Positions 34,814-45,274 are shown, counted from the stretch's first letter. The stretch is 64,000 bases of DNA from a bacterium (GCA_029551925.1 JAKPEO010000034.1:30196-94195), one strand, 5' to 3'. The notes: a model not told the origin generated them from the sequence alone. Numbers and translations: made by a program.

Positions 34814-35905
34814 ATGCTTGACAAACAATTATTAAATAAATATGCGCAATTACTTGTTGACTATTGCGTGAATGTCAAAAAAAACGAACAAATTGCGATA
34901 CAGGGCGGAATAGCGGCAGCTCCGCTAATCGAAAAAATTTATATTGAAGTATTAAAACGCGGCGCTTTTCCGTTTAATAGAATCACGCTCAATAACCAAT
35001 CAGAATTATTTTTTAAATATGCGCAAGATCAGCATTTGACTATGCTGCCGAAACTGCCGCTGCTCGAAGCAAAAGAATTCGACGCCACAATAATTTTATA
35101 TTCTGAAACGAATACTAAATCATTATCAAATATTGAGCCGACAAAACAATCGCAATTCAGAAAAACATATAAACCTGTAAGCGATATAAGATTAAAAAAA
35201 GATAGATGGGTATTGGCGCTTTATCCGACGGAAGCATATTCGCAGGATGCTGAGATGTCATTATCAGAATTTGAAGATTTTGTCGTAAATGCTGTAAAAA
35301 TCAATAAACCTAATCCGATAAAAGAATGGCAAGCACTCGAAAGATATCAGCAAAAAATTGTTGATAAATTAAAAAACGCGGATATTGTAAGAATAGTAGG
35401 TAAAGAAACCGACTTAACATTAAGTGTCAAAAATAGAAAATTTATTAATAGCTGCGGAAAAAGCAATATGCCGAGCGGCGAAGTATTTACAGGTCCGCTC
35501 GAAAATTCTGCAAACGGCAAAATATATTTTGAATTTCCAGTATGCACGAGCGGCAATGAAATCAGCGGAATCAGATTAGAATTTAAAGACGGCAAAGTTA
35601 TAAAAGCATCAGCTGAAAAAAACGAAAATTATCTATTAAAAATATTAGAAACCGATAAAGGCGCACGGTATTTAGGCGAATTTGCAATAGGTTTAAATTA
35701 TTCTATCCAAAAATTCACAAAAAATATTTTATTTGACGAAAAAATTGGCGGAACAATCCATTTAGCAATTGGCAGTTCTTATGAAGAAACCGGCGGCAAA
35801 AACAAATCCGCTATACATTGGGATATGATAAAAGATTTGCGGACAGAAGGCGAATTATATATAGACGATAAATTATTTATGAAAAAAGGCAAAATTCTAT
35901 TATGA
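34814..35905 (+). CDS. M29-family metallo-aminopeptidase
   Basis: A 363-residue cytoplasmic protein of the thermophilic-aminopeptidase family (AmpS/AmpT, M29). Metal-binding residues are seen in GEVFTGP, LGEFAIGLN, IHLAIGSSY and HWDMI, in the family order. It removes N-terminal residues from peptides using two divalent metals. It has its own promoter and overlaps the NtrC-type regulator by 4 nt (ATGA). No link with the regulator function is obvious. Confidence 0.85.
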   Translation: MLDKQLLNKYAQLLVDYCVNVKKNEQIAIQGGIAAAPLIEKIYIEVLKRGAFPFNRITLNNQSELFFKYAQDQHLTMLPKLPLLEAKEFDATIILYSETNTKSLSNIEPTKQSQFRKTYKPVSDIRLKKDRWVLALYPTEAYSQDAEMSLSEFEDFVVNAVKINKPNPIKEWQALERYQQKIVDKLKNADIVRIVGKETDLTLSVKNRKFINSCGKSNMPSGEVFTGPLENSANGKIYFEFPVCTSGNEISGIRLEFKDGKVIKASAEKNENYLLKILETDKGARYLGEFAIGLNYSIQKFTKNILFDEKIGGTIHLAIGSSYEETGGKNKSAIHWDMIKDLRTEGELYIDDKLFMKKGKILL

Positions 35906-37242
35906 AAAAAAAAATACTGATTATAGACGACGATGCTGCTGTTTGCACTTTTTTAAGCGATTTATTAAGCGACGAGTATAAAATTGAGGCATTCGTAAAT
36001 CCTAAAAAAGCGCTTGAATATTTAGAAAAAAAATCTACTGATATTGTGCTGTTAGATATAAGAATGCCTGAACTATCAGGCGAAGAGGTCTTAAAAATCC
36101 TAAAAGAAAAATACGAATATCTGCCTGTTGTAATGATAACAGCAATAGATGATTTAAAAACAGCCGTGCGCTGCATAAAATTAGGCGCTTGTGAATATCT
36201 TACAAAACCGTTTCATATTGAAGAAATACGACATACTATCAAACATATACTCTATGTTATTGATATTGAAAATCAATTAGATTACTATAAAACACCGAAT
36301 ATCCAACAGCCGCGTATTTACGAATATCAAACAAACTCTTCAAAAATGCAAGAAATATTGAAAATAATCAATAAAATCGCACCGCAAGATGTGACTGTAT
36401 TATTAACAGGCGAAAGCGGTGTTGGTAAAGAAATAATGGCTAATTATATTCATAATAACAGCCCTCGTAAAAAACAGGCATTTATTGCTATTGACTGCGG
36501 CGCTATACCTTCAACATTAATACAATCTGAATTATTTGGTTATGAAAAAGGCGCATTTACCGGTGCAGTCTCAACAAAAAAAGGAAAATTAGAATTGGCG
36601 AACGGCGGCACTTTGTTTTTAGATGAAATCAATAATATGGATTTTGACTCGCAGGCAAAATTATTAAGAGTCATACAAAACCGTCAAATTGAGCGATTAG
36701 GCGGCACCTCGACAATTGATATTGATGTTAGATTGATTGTTGCAAGCAATAAAAATTTATGGCAAGAAGTAGAAAACAAAAAATTTCGCGAAGATTTATT
36801 TTATCGAATAAATGTAATACATATTGTATTGCCTCCGTTACGCGAAAGATTAGAAGATATTGAATTATTAACAAAACATTTTATAGAAAAATCAAGTCAA
36901 AAGAATCGCAAAAAAATCAACGGTATAACGCAAGTTGCGATTGACTTATTAAAAAAATACGATTGGCCCGGCAATATCAGAGAATTAGAAAACATAATAG
37001 AAAAAGCTGTAATTTTGACAAAAAATAATATTTTGGATTTGCAAGATTTCAGCGATTTAGAATATAGATTGGAATTAAAAAATATTTTGCCGCTGGATAA
37101 AGCGACAGAAAAATTTCAAAAAGAATACATACGCAATATTTTTACATCATCTGATAAAAATATCGAAAAAACAAGTGAATTACTCAATATCACGACGAAA
37201 CAATTGCAAATGCTATTAAAAAAATATGAAATTAATTATTAA
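35902..37242 (+). CDS. NtrC-family sigma-54-dependent response regulator
   Basis: A 446-residue protein. Receiver (1-120) with acidic DDD at 9-11, D52 in LLDIRMPE and Lys in LTKPF. AAA+ domain with Walker A GESGVGKE (about 170), the sigma-54 contact loop GAFTGA (about 217), Walker B LFLDEI (about 240) and the arginine region FREDLFYRIN. A short Fis-type helix-turn-helix occupies about 405-446. It activates sigma-54 promoters when phosphorylated. I found no convincing -24/-12 site in the intergenic stretches of this window, and no cognate kinase adjoins it. Confidence 0.9.
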   Translation: MKKKILIIDDDAAVCTFLSDLLSDEYKIEAFVNPKKALEYLEKKSTDIVLLDIRMPELSGEEVLKILKEKYEYLPVVMITAIDDLKTAVRCIKLGACEYLTKPFHIEEIRHTIKHILYVIDIENQLDYYKTPNIQQPRIYEYQTNSSKMQEILKIINKIAPQDVTVLLTGESGVGKEIMANYIHNNSPRKKQAFIAIDCGAIPSTLIQSELFGYEKGAFTGAVSTKKGKLELANGGTLFLDEINNMDFDSQAKLLRVIQNRQIERLGGTSTIDIDVRLIVASNKNLWQEVENKKFREDLFYRINVIHIVLPPLRERLEDIELLTKHFIEKSSQKNRKKINGITQVAIDLLKKYDWPGNIRELENIIEKAVILTKNNILDLQDFSDLEYRLELKNILPLDKATEKFQKEYIRNIFTSSDKNIEKTSELLNITTKQLQMLLKKYEINY

Positions 37243-38746
37243 ATTTTTTTTTATTTCTTTTTTATTTGTATTAATATTTCGTTATTCTATTGGAATATCG
37301 CGCGCGCAAATTATCGACCGCGCTTATAATTTTCTTAAATCTAATGATTTAGAAAATTTTAAAGATTATTTAGATGTTATGCAGCTTGATATTGAACATC
37401 TAAACGATACTGAAAAAAATCAATTGAATTTTTTATACGGCATATATTATTTCAGGACCAACGATTATAATCAAGCGATAGAATACTTTAAAAAAAGCAC
37501 CGATGCTTTTCCATCAGAAGCGAATTATTATCTAAATAGATGCTATTTATACACGCAAAAAGAAATATCACAAATAGAAGTCAAGCCTGATATTTTTGAT
37601 TTAATAGAAATGCCTAAACAACCTAAAAAAATCGCAGGCATTGATAAATTTGAAAAAACAAATATTTTAAAAAGAAACTATATCCGCGTATTAATAACTA
37701 ACGCGGCAAGATTAACATTAGAACTTCCTGAAAATACAAAAATATTAGATGAAACTGATAATCTCATCACAACAATAAAAGATAATACTAAAATTACAAT
37801 CACTGCCAAATCGTCAAATTTTTTTAAAGTATCTGATTTAGGCGATTATTCATTTATAAAAATTGCGCCGCAGTCATATTTAAAAATAAACGATAATATT
37901 TATAAATATCCATTAGAACTCAAAACAAACGGCAAATCGCAAAATATATTAGCAATATTAGAAGTGCCGCTTGAAAATTATCTTAAATATGTCGTGCCAA
38001 AAGAAATTTCAGCAAACTGGCCAATTGAAATGATTAAAGCTCAAAGTATCGCTGCGCGAACATACGCGGTGTATCAAATACTAACAACGGATCATTTGCC
38101 ATTCGATGTAAAATCCGACCAAACTTCACAAGTTTTTGGCGACAGCAAATCCCGCAGAAAAGTAACTGACGATGCTGTAGATGCAACTACTGGAATTATT
38201 ATGACATACGGCGGCAGTCCGATAGCTGCGTTTTTCTACTCTGATTCCGGCGGCGCTACAGAAGAACCACATATAATTTGGGGCGGCAAAAAATATCCGT
38301 ATTTCAAAACAGAAATAGATGAATTTGCACCGCCTGTATCGCACAGTAAATGGAAATACACTGTTAAAGAATCAACGCTTCGCAAAACAATAGAAAATCT
38401 AAAAAAAACAAATATTGGCAGAATCCAAAAAATCTATCCGATCCGCACGACCAAAAACGGGCGATGGATAGAATTAGCGGTAGAATGCTCTGAAAATAAA
38501 ATCACAAAAGTAGATGCTTATGCCTTACGCATTGCGTTGGGGTCGCAATATAATTTTAAAAGTTTATTAATCACAGATTTTTATCAATCCGGCGATTCAT
38601 TCACATTTGAGGGCTTGGGCTTCGGACACGGAGTAGGCCTGCCGCAATGGAGCGGCAAACGAATGGCAGAAGCAAATTATTCATATTCTGACATATTAAG
38701 AAGATATTATAAAGGTATTGATTTTGCCACGCTCGTCTATGACTAA
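37226..38746 (+). CDS. SpoIID/LytB-domain protein with N-terminal TPR
   Basis: A 506-residue exported or anchored protein. One N-terminal hydrophobic segment (3-22) is followed by a TPR-like stretch (about 60-110; FLYGIYYFRTNDYNQAIEYFKKS). The SpoIID domain occupies about 225-500, with SIAARTYAVYQI, TSQVFGD, FFYSDSGGATEEP and the C-terminal GFGHGVGLPQWSG. SpoIID proteins cleave or help amidases act on peptidoglycan glycan strands. Non-sporulating bacteria have them as cell-wall or division factors. It overlaps the regulator by 17 nt and the DUF58 gene by 8 nt. Confidence 0.85.
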   Translation: MKLIIKFFFISFLFVLIFRYSIGISRAQIIDRAYNFLKSNDLENFKDYLDVMQLDIEHLNDTEKNQLNFLYGIYYFRTNDYNQAIEYFKKSTDAFPSEANYYLNRCYLYTQKEISQIEVKPDIFDLIEMPKQPKKIAGIDKFEKTNILKRNYIRVLITNAARLTLELPENTKILDETDNLITTIKDNTKITITAKSSNFFKVSDLGDYSFIKIAPQSYLKINDNIYKYPLELKTNGKSQNILAILEVPLENYLKYVVPKEISANWPIEMIKAQSIAARTYAVYQILTTDHLPFDVKSDQTSQVFGDSKSRRKVTDDAVDATTGIIMTYGGSPIAAFFYSDSGGATEEPHIIWGGKKYPYFKTEIDEFAPPVSHSKWKYTVKESTLRKTIENLKKTNIGRIQKIYPIRTTKNGRWIELAVECSENKITKVDAYALRIALGSQYNFKSLLITDFYQSGDSFTFEGLGFGHGVGLPQWSGKRMAEANYSYSDILRRYYKGIDFATLVYD

Positions 38747-39629
38747 TTCCTATTTTGATAATGCTCTGCTATTAAAAATCGGGCAATATACTCTAACAGC
38801 CAAAACAATAATGGACAATCTTTTTACTGGCGGGCATAAAAGCAAATTAACTGGTTTTAATATCGAATTCGCCGAATATCAACAGTTTAATGACTACGAA
38901 GACACGAAATTTATAGATTGGAAACTCTACGCCAAAACCGAAAAATTATTTGTAAAAAAATATGAAGAGGATAATGCTCTAAATATTTCTATTTTGCTGG
39001 ACTCTTCAAACTCTATGAGTTTTCAATCTTCTTATTCTTTAAATAAATTAGAATATTCAAAATTTATTTGCGCGTGCATCATATACAAAACAATCAAACA
39101 AAATGATTGCTTTGAATTAAAGACATTTAACAGCGAACTGCAAACCATAATAAATTTTACAAATAATCCTATAATTTTAAAACAAACAGATAACGAACTC
39201 AAAAAAATCGAAGCGTCCTCGCAAACTAAATACGGCAAAATATTTAGCGAATATATGACTAATCTAAAAAAACGGCAGATGATAATTATTATATCTGATT
39301 TCTTATTTGATGACGATAATGAATTTGAAAACGCTTTAAAGATTATCAGGCAGTTATCAAAAAACGGCAATTCTATTTTATTTATACATATCCTCGACGA
39401 TTTTGAAATTAACTTTGATTTTCCGAATACCGCTATTGAATTTCGCGGGCTAGAAACTAACAATAAAATAACTATAATCCCAGAAAAAATAAAAAATAAA
39501 TATATCAGTATAATGAATGAATATCTAAAAATGATATATAACGAATGTTCAAACAGCGGAATTTACTATACTTTGATGAATACAAATATTCCATTAGAAA
39601 AAAATATCCAAAAGATTTTCAAGAGTTAG
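38739..39629 (+). CDS. DUF58 protein (vWA-like, MoxR-associated type)
   Basis: About 296 residues. The N-terminal GGHKSKLTGFNIEFAEYQQ and the central YEDTKFIDWKLYAKTEKLFVK-type segment (residues about 50-85, key W and K/Y) define DUF58. It is followed by a von Willebrand A-like part with LLDSSNSMSF (a MIDAS-like DxSxS). Such proteins act with MoxR AAA+ ATPases as chaperone-like factors, but no MoxR gene is adjacent here. ATG 38739 lies inside the end of the SpoIID gene; a longer TTG start at 38718 is less likely. Confidence 0.8.
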   Translation: MTNSYFDNALLLKIGQYTLTAKTIMDNLFTGGHKSKLTGFNIEFAEYQQFNDYEDTKFIDWKLYAKTEKLFVKKYEEDNALNISILLDSSNSMSFQSSYSLNKLEYSKFICACIIYKTIKQNDCFELKTFNSELQTIINFTNNPIILKQTDNELKKIEASSQTKYGKIFSEYMTNLKKRQMIIIISDFLFDDDNEFENALKIIRQLSKNGNSILFIHILDDFEINFDFPNTAIEFRGLETNNKITIIPEKIKNKYISIMNEYLKMIYNECSNSGIYYTLMNTNIPLEKNIQKIFKS

Positions 39630-39633
39630 ATAT

Positions 39634-41529
39634 ATGAATTTGAAATTTGCAAATATATACTTTTTATACGCATTGCCGTTAATAATTATCCCTATTATCA
39701 TTCACATTCTAAATAAACAAAAAAATAAAATAGTATATTTTTCTAATATGCGCATTTTATCACTGGCAGCGTCAAATTTTGCATATAACATAAAATTGCT
39801 GAATATTTTGAGTTTAATAATAAGAATATTAATTTTAATTTTTTTAATTTTATATTTTGCAGCACCGCAATTAGAAAAAAAATCAAAAGAAAAACTGATG
39901 TTTAACGAATATCATTTTTATCTTGATAATTCAGAATATATGTCCGCAAAAATTGAAAATCAAAATAATCTTGAATTTTACAAAGATTTATTAACTAAAT
40001 TTTTAACTGACAAAAAATACGGACATTTGCATAATAAAATCAAAATTATCGAGCTCGATAAAAATAATAATAAAATAATACAGCATTCCACTATCAATGC
40101 TAAATTGCAATACATTCATAATTTAAAGTTAGATGAATCTAACTTTTTATTTAGCCAATTGCAAAAAAAATACGATAATCAAAGCGATACTCTGCTGATA
40201 ATCTTAACTAATAATAGAATAAACGATAAATTGCTAAAAAATACTAACAATATAATTTTATGCGCTCCGCAATTTGATTTTAAAAATACAGCCATAACCA
40301 AAATCAATGCGGTAAAAAAAACTTTATTAATTAACGAACCAATCGATTTAGAAATCGAAATATATTCTGATACAACCGAACAAAATATACTGACAATTTA
40401 CGGAATATCAGAAAACGGCGGAATAAAACAAACATTAGCAAATTTCAATATAACTCTCAGCAAAGGACTTAATACTTTAAATCTAAAATTTCAGCAGCCG
40501 AGTAATATTTTTAAATTCGCATTAGCGGAATTGCAGCCGGATGCTATCGACTACGATAATTATTATTATTTTACGCTGCCGGTCAAAAATCCATATAATA
40601 CGCTATTGATAGAAGATAACAAGGATACCAATACTACTTATCAACTGCTTTCTGCGACTAATCATAAAATTACAAAAATCAACTATTCTGATTTTTTGAA
40701 AAATACCGATAAATTTTCCAATAACTATGAATTAGCGGTTTTCAATAATCTGCTTAATTTCGATAATACGCTGATTGATTTTATAAAAAAAACATTACAA
40801 AACGGCGCGCATATTTTTATAATACCAGATGAAAATATTAATCTATCAATAATAAATGATTATTTAGGCAGACAATATATAAACGAAGAGCCGCTGCTGC
40901 CTATTTATTTCAGCGGCAAAAGCAGCGGCAGATCGTTTCAAAGAGAAAATATAAAATTTCTTGAAAGATTATACGCTTACAATATTGACAATATTTTCAA
41001 CGCCAAACCATATATAGAATTTGACCATAAAATTCTTGCAGTTTTTGACAATAATAATCCTGCGGCTGTTATAAAAAAATACAATAACGGCTGCATATTA
41101 ATATTTACTTTCAATCACAAATTAAAAAATAGCGCGGTTTTTTTAACGCCTGAATATTTCTATAAATTCAATTCCATTATTTCAGAATTATATCAAAATA
41201 AAAATATTGAAATAATCTCGTCATTAAAAAAAATAGATGCAAAAAAAAATGAAAAATTAATCAATATTCACGAACCAGCGAAAAACACTGATTTTCCCAA
41301 ACAAGCGATTTATAAAATTGAAGATAACAGCGCTGGACAGCAATATAAATTATTAAACATTCCAGCTTCTCAAAAATCTAATGAAGATTTTTGGCATTTT
41401 GACAAGATAACAGAACAACTGACAAGCGATCAAAAAAATATTCCGTTAGCGCATTATTTTATCTATGCTTTGTTAGTTTTATTTATTGCTGATTTATTAG
41501 TATTTATTATTCGCGCAAAATATTTTTAA
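39634..41529 (+). CDS. BatA-like membrane protein (aerotolerance-regulator N-terminal domain)
   Basis: A 631-residue protein. The N-terminal BatA segment has two helices (about 8-27 and 55-78) flanking IHILNKQKNKIVYFSNMRIL. A large extracytoplasmic part follows, with a vWA/GATase-like region (ELAVFNNLL...IDFIKKTLQNGAHIFIIPDE, residues about 365-400), and a C-terminal helix at about 607-627. Such proteins are partners of DUF58. The molecular role is unknown. The gene begins 4 nt after DUF58 and its end overlaps the convergent thiC by 4 nt with no terminator between. Confidence 0.75.
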   Translation: MNLKFANIYFLYALPLIIIPIIIHILNKQKNKIVYFSNMRILSLAASNFAYNIKLLNILSLIIRILILIFLILYFAAPQLEKKSKEKLMFNEYHFYLDNSEYMSAKIENQNNLEFYKDLLTKFLTDKKYGHLHNKIKIIELDKNNNKIIQHSTINAKLQYIHNLKLDESNFLFSQLQKKYDNQSDTLLIILTNNRINDKLLKNTNNIILCAPQFDFKNTAITKINAVKKTLLINEPIDLEIEIYSDTTEQNILTIYGISENGGIKQTLANFNITLSKGLNTLNLKFQQPSNIFKFALAELQPDAIDYDNYYYFTLPVKNPYNTLLIEDNKDTNTTYQLLSATNHKITKINYSDFLKNTDKFSNNYELAVFNNLLNFDNTLIDFIKKTLQNGAHIFIIPDENINLSIINDYLGRQYINEEPLLPIYFSGKSSGRSFQRENIKFLERLYAYNIDNIFNAKPYIEFDHKILAVFDNNNPAAVIKKYNNGCILIFTFNHKLKNSAVFLTPEYFYKFNSIISELYQNKNIEIISSLKKIDAKKNEKLINIHEPAKNTDFPKQAIYKIEDNSAGQQYKLLNIPASQKSNEDFWHFDKITEQLTSDQKNIPLAHYFIYALLVLFIADLLVFIIRAKYF

Positions 41530-42800
41530 AATACATCCTTTAATTTTTTGACTGCGCAAAATTCAGAGCACATTGTGCAGACATCTTTATCAACCGGTTT
41601 ACTGCTTTCTCTATATTTTTCGACATATTCAGGGTCAATAGCGCATTTTATTTGTTTCTGCCAATCGAGCGAATATCTTGCAAACGCCATTTGATTGTCA
41701 ATATCAATCGCGCCTTTTATACCTTTTGCAATATCCGCTGCGTGCGCGGCGATACGCGATGCGATTACGCCCTGTTTGACATCTTCAAGCGACGGCAACC
41801 GCAAATGTTCAGCGGGCGTGACATAGCACAAAAAATCTGCGCCATAAGCTGCGGCAAGTGCTCCGCCAATCGCAGAAGTAATATGATCATAGCCAGGCGC
41901 AATATCAGTCACAAGCGGACCTAACACATAAAACGGCGCATTATGACATAATGACTTTTGTAGTTCTATATTGCTCTTGATTTGATTTAGCGGCATATGC
42001 CCAGGACCTTCAATCATCACTTGTGCGCCTGCATTTTGCGCTATTTGCGTGAGTTCGCCTAATAATATCAGTTCTTGTATTTGCGCTCTATCAGTAGCGT
42101 CAGCCAAACACCCTGGTCTTAATCCATCTCCTAACGACAATGTCACATCATATTTTTTAGCTATTTTTAATAATCTATCAAAATCTTCATAAAGCGGATT
42201 TTCTTTTTTATTTTTTTCTATCCACGCGGCTAAAATAGCGCCGCCGCGACTCACTATATTTAATATTCTCTTTTCTATTTTCAACCGTTCAATTGTCTGT
42301 TGGGTTACGCCGCAGTGAACTGTAATAAAATCTACGCCTTGCTCGCAATGTTTCTCAATAATATCAAACATCAATTCTTTATCTATTTTATTTGTATCTC
42401 CGTATTTTTCGAGCGCTATAACAGCCATTTCATAAATAGGAACAGTGCCAACGCAAATGCTGCTTTTTTCTATTACCAATTTTCTAATTTTATCTAAATC
42501 GCCGCCTGTGCTTAAATCCATTATTGCATTAGCTCCGTATTTTTCGGCGATTTCAAGTTTTTTTAATTCATAATCTATATTTTGGCAATCGCGCGATGTG
42601 CCGATATTGGCGTTTATTTTTGTAGTTAACCCGCGACCTATGCCGACAGCTTTAAATTTATGATTTACATTTTTAGGTATTACTACCACTCCGTCTTTTA
42701 CTGCTTGCAATAATTCTTGCGCGGCAATATTTTCAGCGGCAGCCACTTGTTTCATCTCATCAGTTAAAATATCTTGTCGAGCATATTCTAATTGCGTCAT
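41526..42800 (-). CDS. thiC: phosphomethylpyrimidine synthase ThiC
   Basis: A 424-residue enzyme, the short bacterial form. It has NANIGTSRDCQN, IMDLSTGGDLD, VHCGVTQQ, DGLRPGCLADA, EGPGHMP and the C-terminal cluster motif CTMCSEFC, which binds the 4Fe-4S cluster for SAM radical chemistry. It converts aminoimidazole ribotide to the thiamine pyrimidine. No TPP riboswitch fits in the 33 nt between it and proB, and no other thi gene is near; it appears to be transcribed from the long dapA unit. GGAG precedes the start. Confidence 0.97.
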   Translation of the reverse strand: MTQLEYARQDILTDEMKQVAAAENIAAQELLQAVKDGVVVIPKNVNHKFKAVGIGRGLTTKINANIGTSRDCQNIDYELKKLEIAEKYGANAIMDLSTGGDLDKIRKLVIEKSSICVGTVPIYEMAVIALEKYGDTNKIDKELMFDIIEKHCEQGVDFITVHCGVTQQTIERLKIEKRILNIVSRGGAILAAWIEKNKKENPLYEDFDRLLKIAKKYDVTLSLGDGLRPGCLADATDRAQIQELILLGELTQIAQNAGAQVMIEGPGHMPLNQIKSNIELQKSLCHNAPFYVLGPLVTDIAPGYDHITSAIGGALAAAYGADFLCYVTPAEHLRLPSLEDVKQGVIASRIAAHAADIAKGIKGAIDIDNQMAFARYSLDWQKQIKCAIDPEYVEKYRESSKPVDKDVCTMCSEFCAVKKLKDVF

Positions 42801-42833
42801 TTTTTATTCTCCAAATTTAGATTTTTAGAAATT

Positions 42834-43970
42834 TTAATTAATCAATACCATATTATCAATATGCAGCGCTTCATCAGCATCGTAAAAATCAAATTTTTTC
42901 TTTATTTCAGAAGTTTTCAGTCCCTTAATTTGCAGCAATTCAAACTTATTATAATTGCATAAGCCTTTGGCTATTTTTTCATTATTTGAATTATATACGC
43001 CCACGCAATCGCCTGCATCAAAATCACCAGTAACATTTACTATTCCAGAGGGCAATAAACTCTTATTATTTTTTAATGCTTTAACCGCGCCGTCGTCAAT
43101 TATTATTTTTCCGCGCGGTTTTAAATTATATTTTATCCAATGCTTGCGCGGCGCCAATGTCTTTTTCGCCGGATAAAAAAATGTGCCGCGATATGATAAA
43201 GTTAATACTTTATCAATAATTTTATCATCATAGCCATTACAAATTATCATCGGAATGCCAGCAGACATTGTAATTTCAGCAGCGCGTAACTTGGAAATCA
43301 TTCCGCCGGTAGTAGTAGATTTTGAAGCACTGCCAGCAATTTTCAATAATTCGTCATCTATTGCGCTCACATCTTCTATCAACGAATTTTTATCATTCAA
43401 ATTTTTAAACAATCCGTCAATATTTGACAAAATAATCAATAAATCAGCGTTTATCATAGTTGCAACCATTGCACCTAATTTATCGTTATCTCCAAACTTT
43501 ATTTCTTCTACCGCAACAGTATCATTTTCATTTATAATAGGTATCGCCTTTAATTTGAATAATGCATTTAATGTATTTACCGCATTCAAATAGCGCTGTC
43601 TGTGCATTATGCCGGTCTGTGTTAATAATATCTGCGCTACAACTTTATTATATTTTGCAAATAACTTGTCATACATTTGCATTAATTTATTTTGACCAAT
43701 CGCCGCTGCTGCCTGTTTTAGCGCTAATTGTTTAGGTTTGGCCTTTAAATTTAAAACAGACATTCCAAAACCAATTGCGCCTGATGATACTATCGTAAAA
43801 TTACGAGCATCGCTGTATTTTACAATTTGCTCAACTATCGGTTTTATGTGCTTATCAGTAATTTGCGGATATCCGTCAATTATATCAGTCAAAATGCTTG
43901 TTCCAATTTTTACAACAATATTTTTTGATTTTTTTATTAAATCATATTTGTTCGGCATCATAATAGTCAA
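42834..43970 (-). CDS. proB: glutamate 5-kinase ProB with PUA domain
   Basis: A 378-residue protein. The kinase domain (about 10-260) has VVKIGTSIL, IVSSGAIGFG, INENDTVAVEEIKFGDNDKLGA and STTTGGMISKLRAA. A C-terminal PUA domain (about 280-378) has GKIIIDDGAVKALKNN. It phosphorylates glutamate as the first step of proline synthesis; proA is not in the window. The start is probably TTG 43970, because AGGAGAG is 8 nt upstream of it; ATGs at 43961 and 43958 are too far from that site. It overlaps the end of obg by 29 nt. Confidence 0.92.
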   Translation of the reverse strand: MTIMMPNKYDLIKKSKNIVVKIGTSILTDIIDGYPQITDKHIKPIVEQIVKYSDARNFTIVSSGAIGFGMSVLNLKAKPKQLALKQAAAAIGQNKLMQMYDKLFAKYNKVVAQILLTQTGIMHRQRYLNAVNTLNALFKLKAIPIINENDTVAVEEIKFGDNDKLGAMVATMINADLLIILSNIDGLFKNLNDKNSLIEDVSAIDDELLKIAGSASKSTTTGGMISKLRAAEITMSAGIPMIICNGYDDKIIDKVLTLSYRGTFFYPAKKTLAPRKHWIKYNLKPRGKIIIDDGAVKALKNNKSLLPSGIVNVTGDFDAGDCVGVYNSNNEKIAKGLCNYNKFELLQIKGLKTSEIKKKFDFYDADEALHIDNMVLIN

Positions 43971-45249
43971 ACTGCTGCTCTCCTATATAAACTATATCGC
44001 CATTAACAGCGCCTAATTTCTTTAATAGATAATTTATATTATATTTTTCTAAAATTCTATTAAATTTTGTCAAGCCGTCGTCTGTATTAATATTTATTCT
44101 ATTTATTGCTTTTAAAATTTGCGTGCCTGTAATTTCAAAAAAACCGTCGCCCAATTTTTTTACTTTTATCGGCTCTTCTTCTTCAAATTTGTATTCTTTG
44201 ATAATAGTATCTTCTATTTTAACATTTTCTTTTTCTAATTTTAAATATTCGTCTTTTATTCTAAAAAGCAATTCCGATATATTTATTTTTGCAGCCGCTG
44301 AAATCGCTAATACATCTACAATATTATCATATTTTGCGCAATATTTTTTTAAAGATTTCTTTTTTGCCGTCAAATCTTTTTCAATAATACAATCAATTTT
44401 ATTTAAAACTACTATCTGTTTTTTTTTCAAAAGTTTTTCATTATACAATTTCAGTTCATTATAAATCACATCGAAATCTTTTATAACATTATCTGAATTG
44501 GCGTCTATCAAATGCACAAAAAAATTTGCACGCTCGATATGTCTCAAAAACCGCGTGCCTAATCCTGCGCCGTTATGAGCATTTTCAATCAATCCTGGAA
44601 TATCGGCAAATGTCAACGCTAATTCGTCGTCTATTTTAACAACGCCTAAATTTGGAACAAGTGTAGTAAATGGATAATCAGCTATTTTTGGTCGCGCCGC
44701 TGAAATAATAGACAGCAGCGTAGATTTACCGGCATTCGGCAGCCCGATAATTGCTATATCTGCTAATAATTTAAGTTCGAGTATTACTTCTAATTTTTCG
44801 CCTATTTCGCCACGCTCGCAATAATCAGGAGAACGATTAGTTGATGATTTAAACATCGCATTACCGCGACCACCGCGACCACCGCACGCAGCAATAAACA
44901 GCGCATTATCAGTCACTAAATCCGCCAATACTTCGCCGGTCTCCGCATTTTTTATAACTACGCCAACCGGCACTTTTATTATTAAATCTTCACCGCTTGC
45001 GCCGGTTTTATTAGATTTCATTCCATTACTGCCATTTTGCGCTTTGAATTTGCGCTTGTATTTAAAATCTATCAATGTTTTGATTTTTTTGTCTGATACA
45101 AATATTATATTTCCGCCGCGGCCGCCGTTGCCGCCGTCCGGTCCGCCTTTTGGCACAAATTTTTCGCGATGAAAACTTGAACAGCCGTCACCGCCTTTAC
45201 CTGCTTCTATCATTATTTTAGCATAATCAATAAACAACTTTTCAGTCAT
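43942..45249 (-). CDS. obg: Obg GTPase (ObgE/CgtA)
   Basis: A 435-residue protein with the three Obg domains. The N-terminal glycine-rich Obg fold (1-157) contains GKGGDGCSSFHREKFVPKGG-like sequence with GPDGGNGGRGG. The G domain (158-335) has GLPNAGKSTLL, DIPGLIENAHNGAGLG and NKID. A C-terminal OCT domain follows (about 355-425). It is a ribosome-associated, essential GTPase. It lies between mutL and proB in a long unit; the obg-proB pairing is common in bacteria. Confidence 0.96.
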   Translation of the reverse strand: MTEKLFIDYAKIMIEAGKGGDGCSSFHREKFVPKGGPDGGNGGRGGNIIFVSDKKIKTLIDFKYKRKFKAQNGSNGMKSNKTGASGEDLIIKVPVGVVIKNAETGEVLADLVTDNALFIAACGGRGGRGNAMFKSSTNRSPDYCERGEIGEKLEVILELKLLADIAIIGLPNAGKSTLLSIISAARPKIADYPFTTLVPNLGVVKIDDELALTFADIPGLIENAHNGAGLGTRFLRHIERANFFVHLIDANSDNVIKDFDVIYNELKLYNEKLLKKKQIVVLNKIDCIIEKDLTAKKKSLKKYCAKYDNIVDVLAISAAAKINISELLFRIKDEYLKLEKENVKIEDTIIKEYKFEEEEPIKVKKLGDGFFEITGTQILKAINRININTDDGLTKFNRILEKYNINYLLKKLGAVNGDIVYIGEQQFDYYDAEQI

Positions 45250-45274
45250 ATTTTATTCACTTTTTTATATTTTA

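Noticed and set aside
42801..42833. TPP riboswitch before thiC
   Set aside because: Only 33 nt separate thiC from proB, too short for the riboswitch, and no THI-box pattern is visible.
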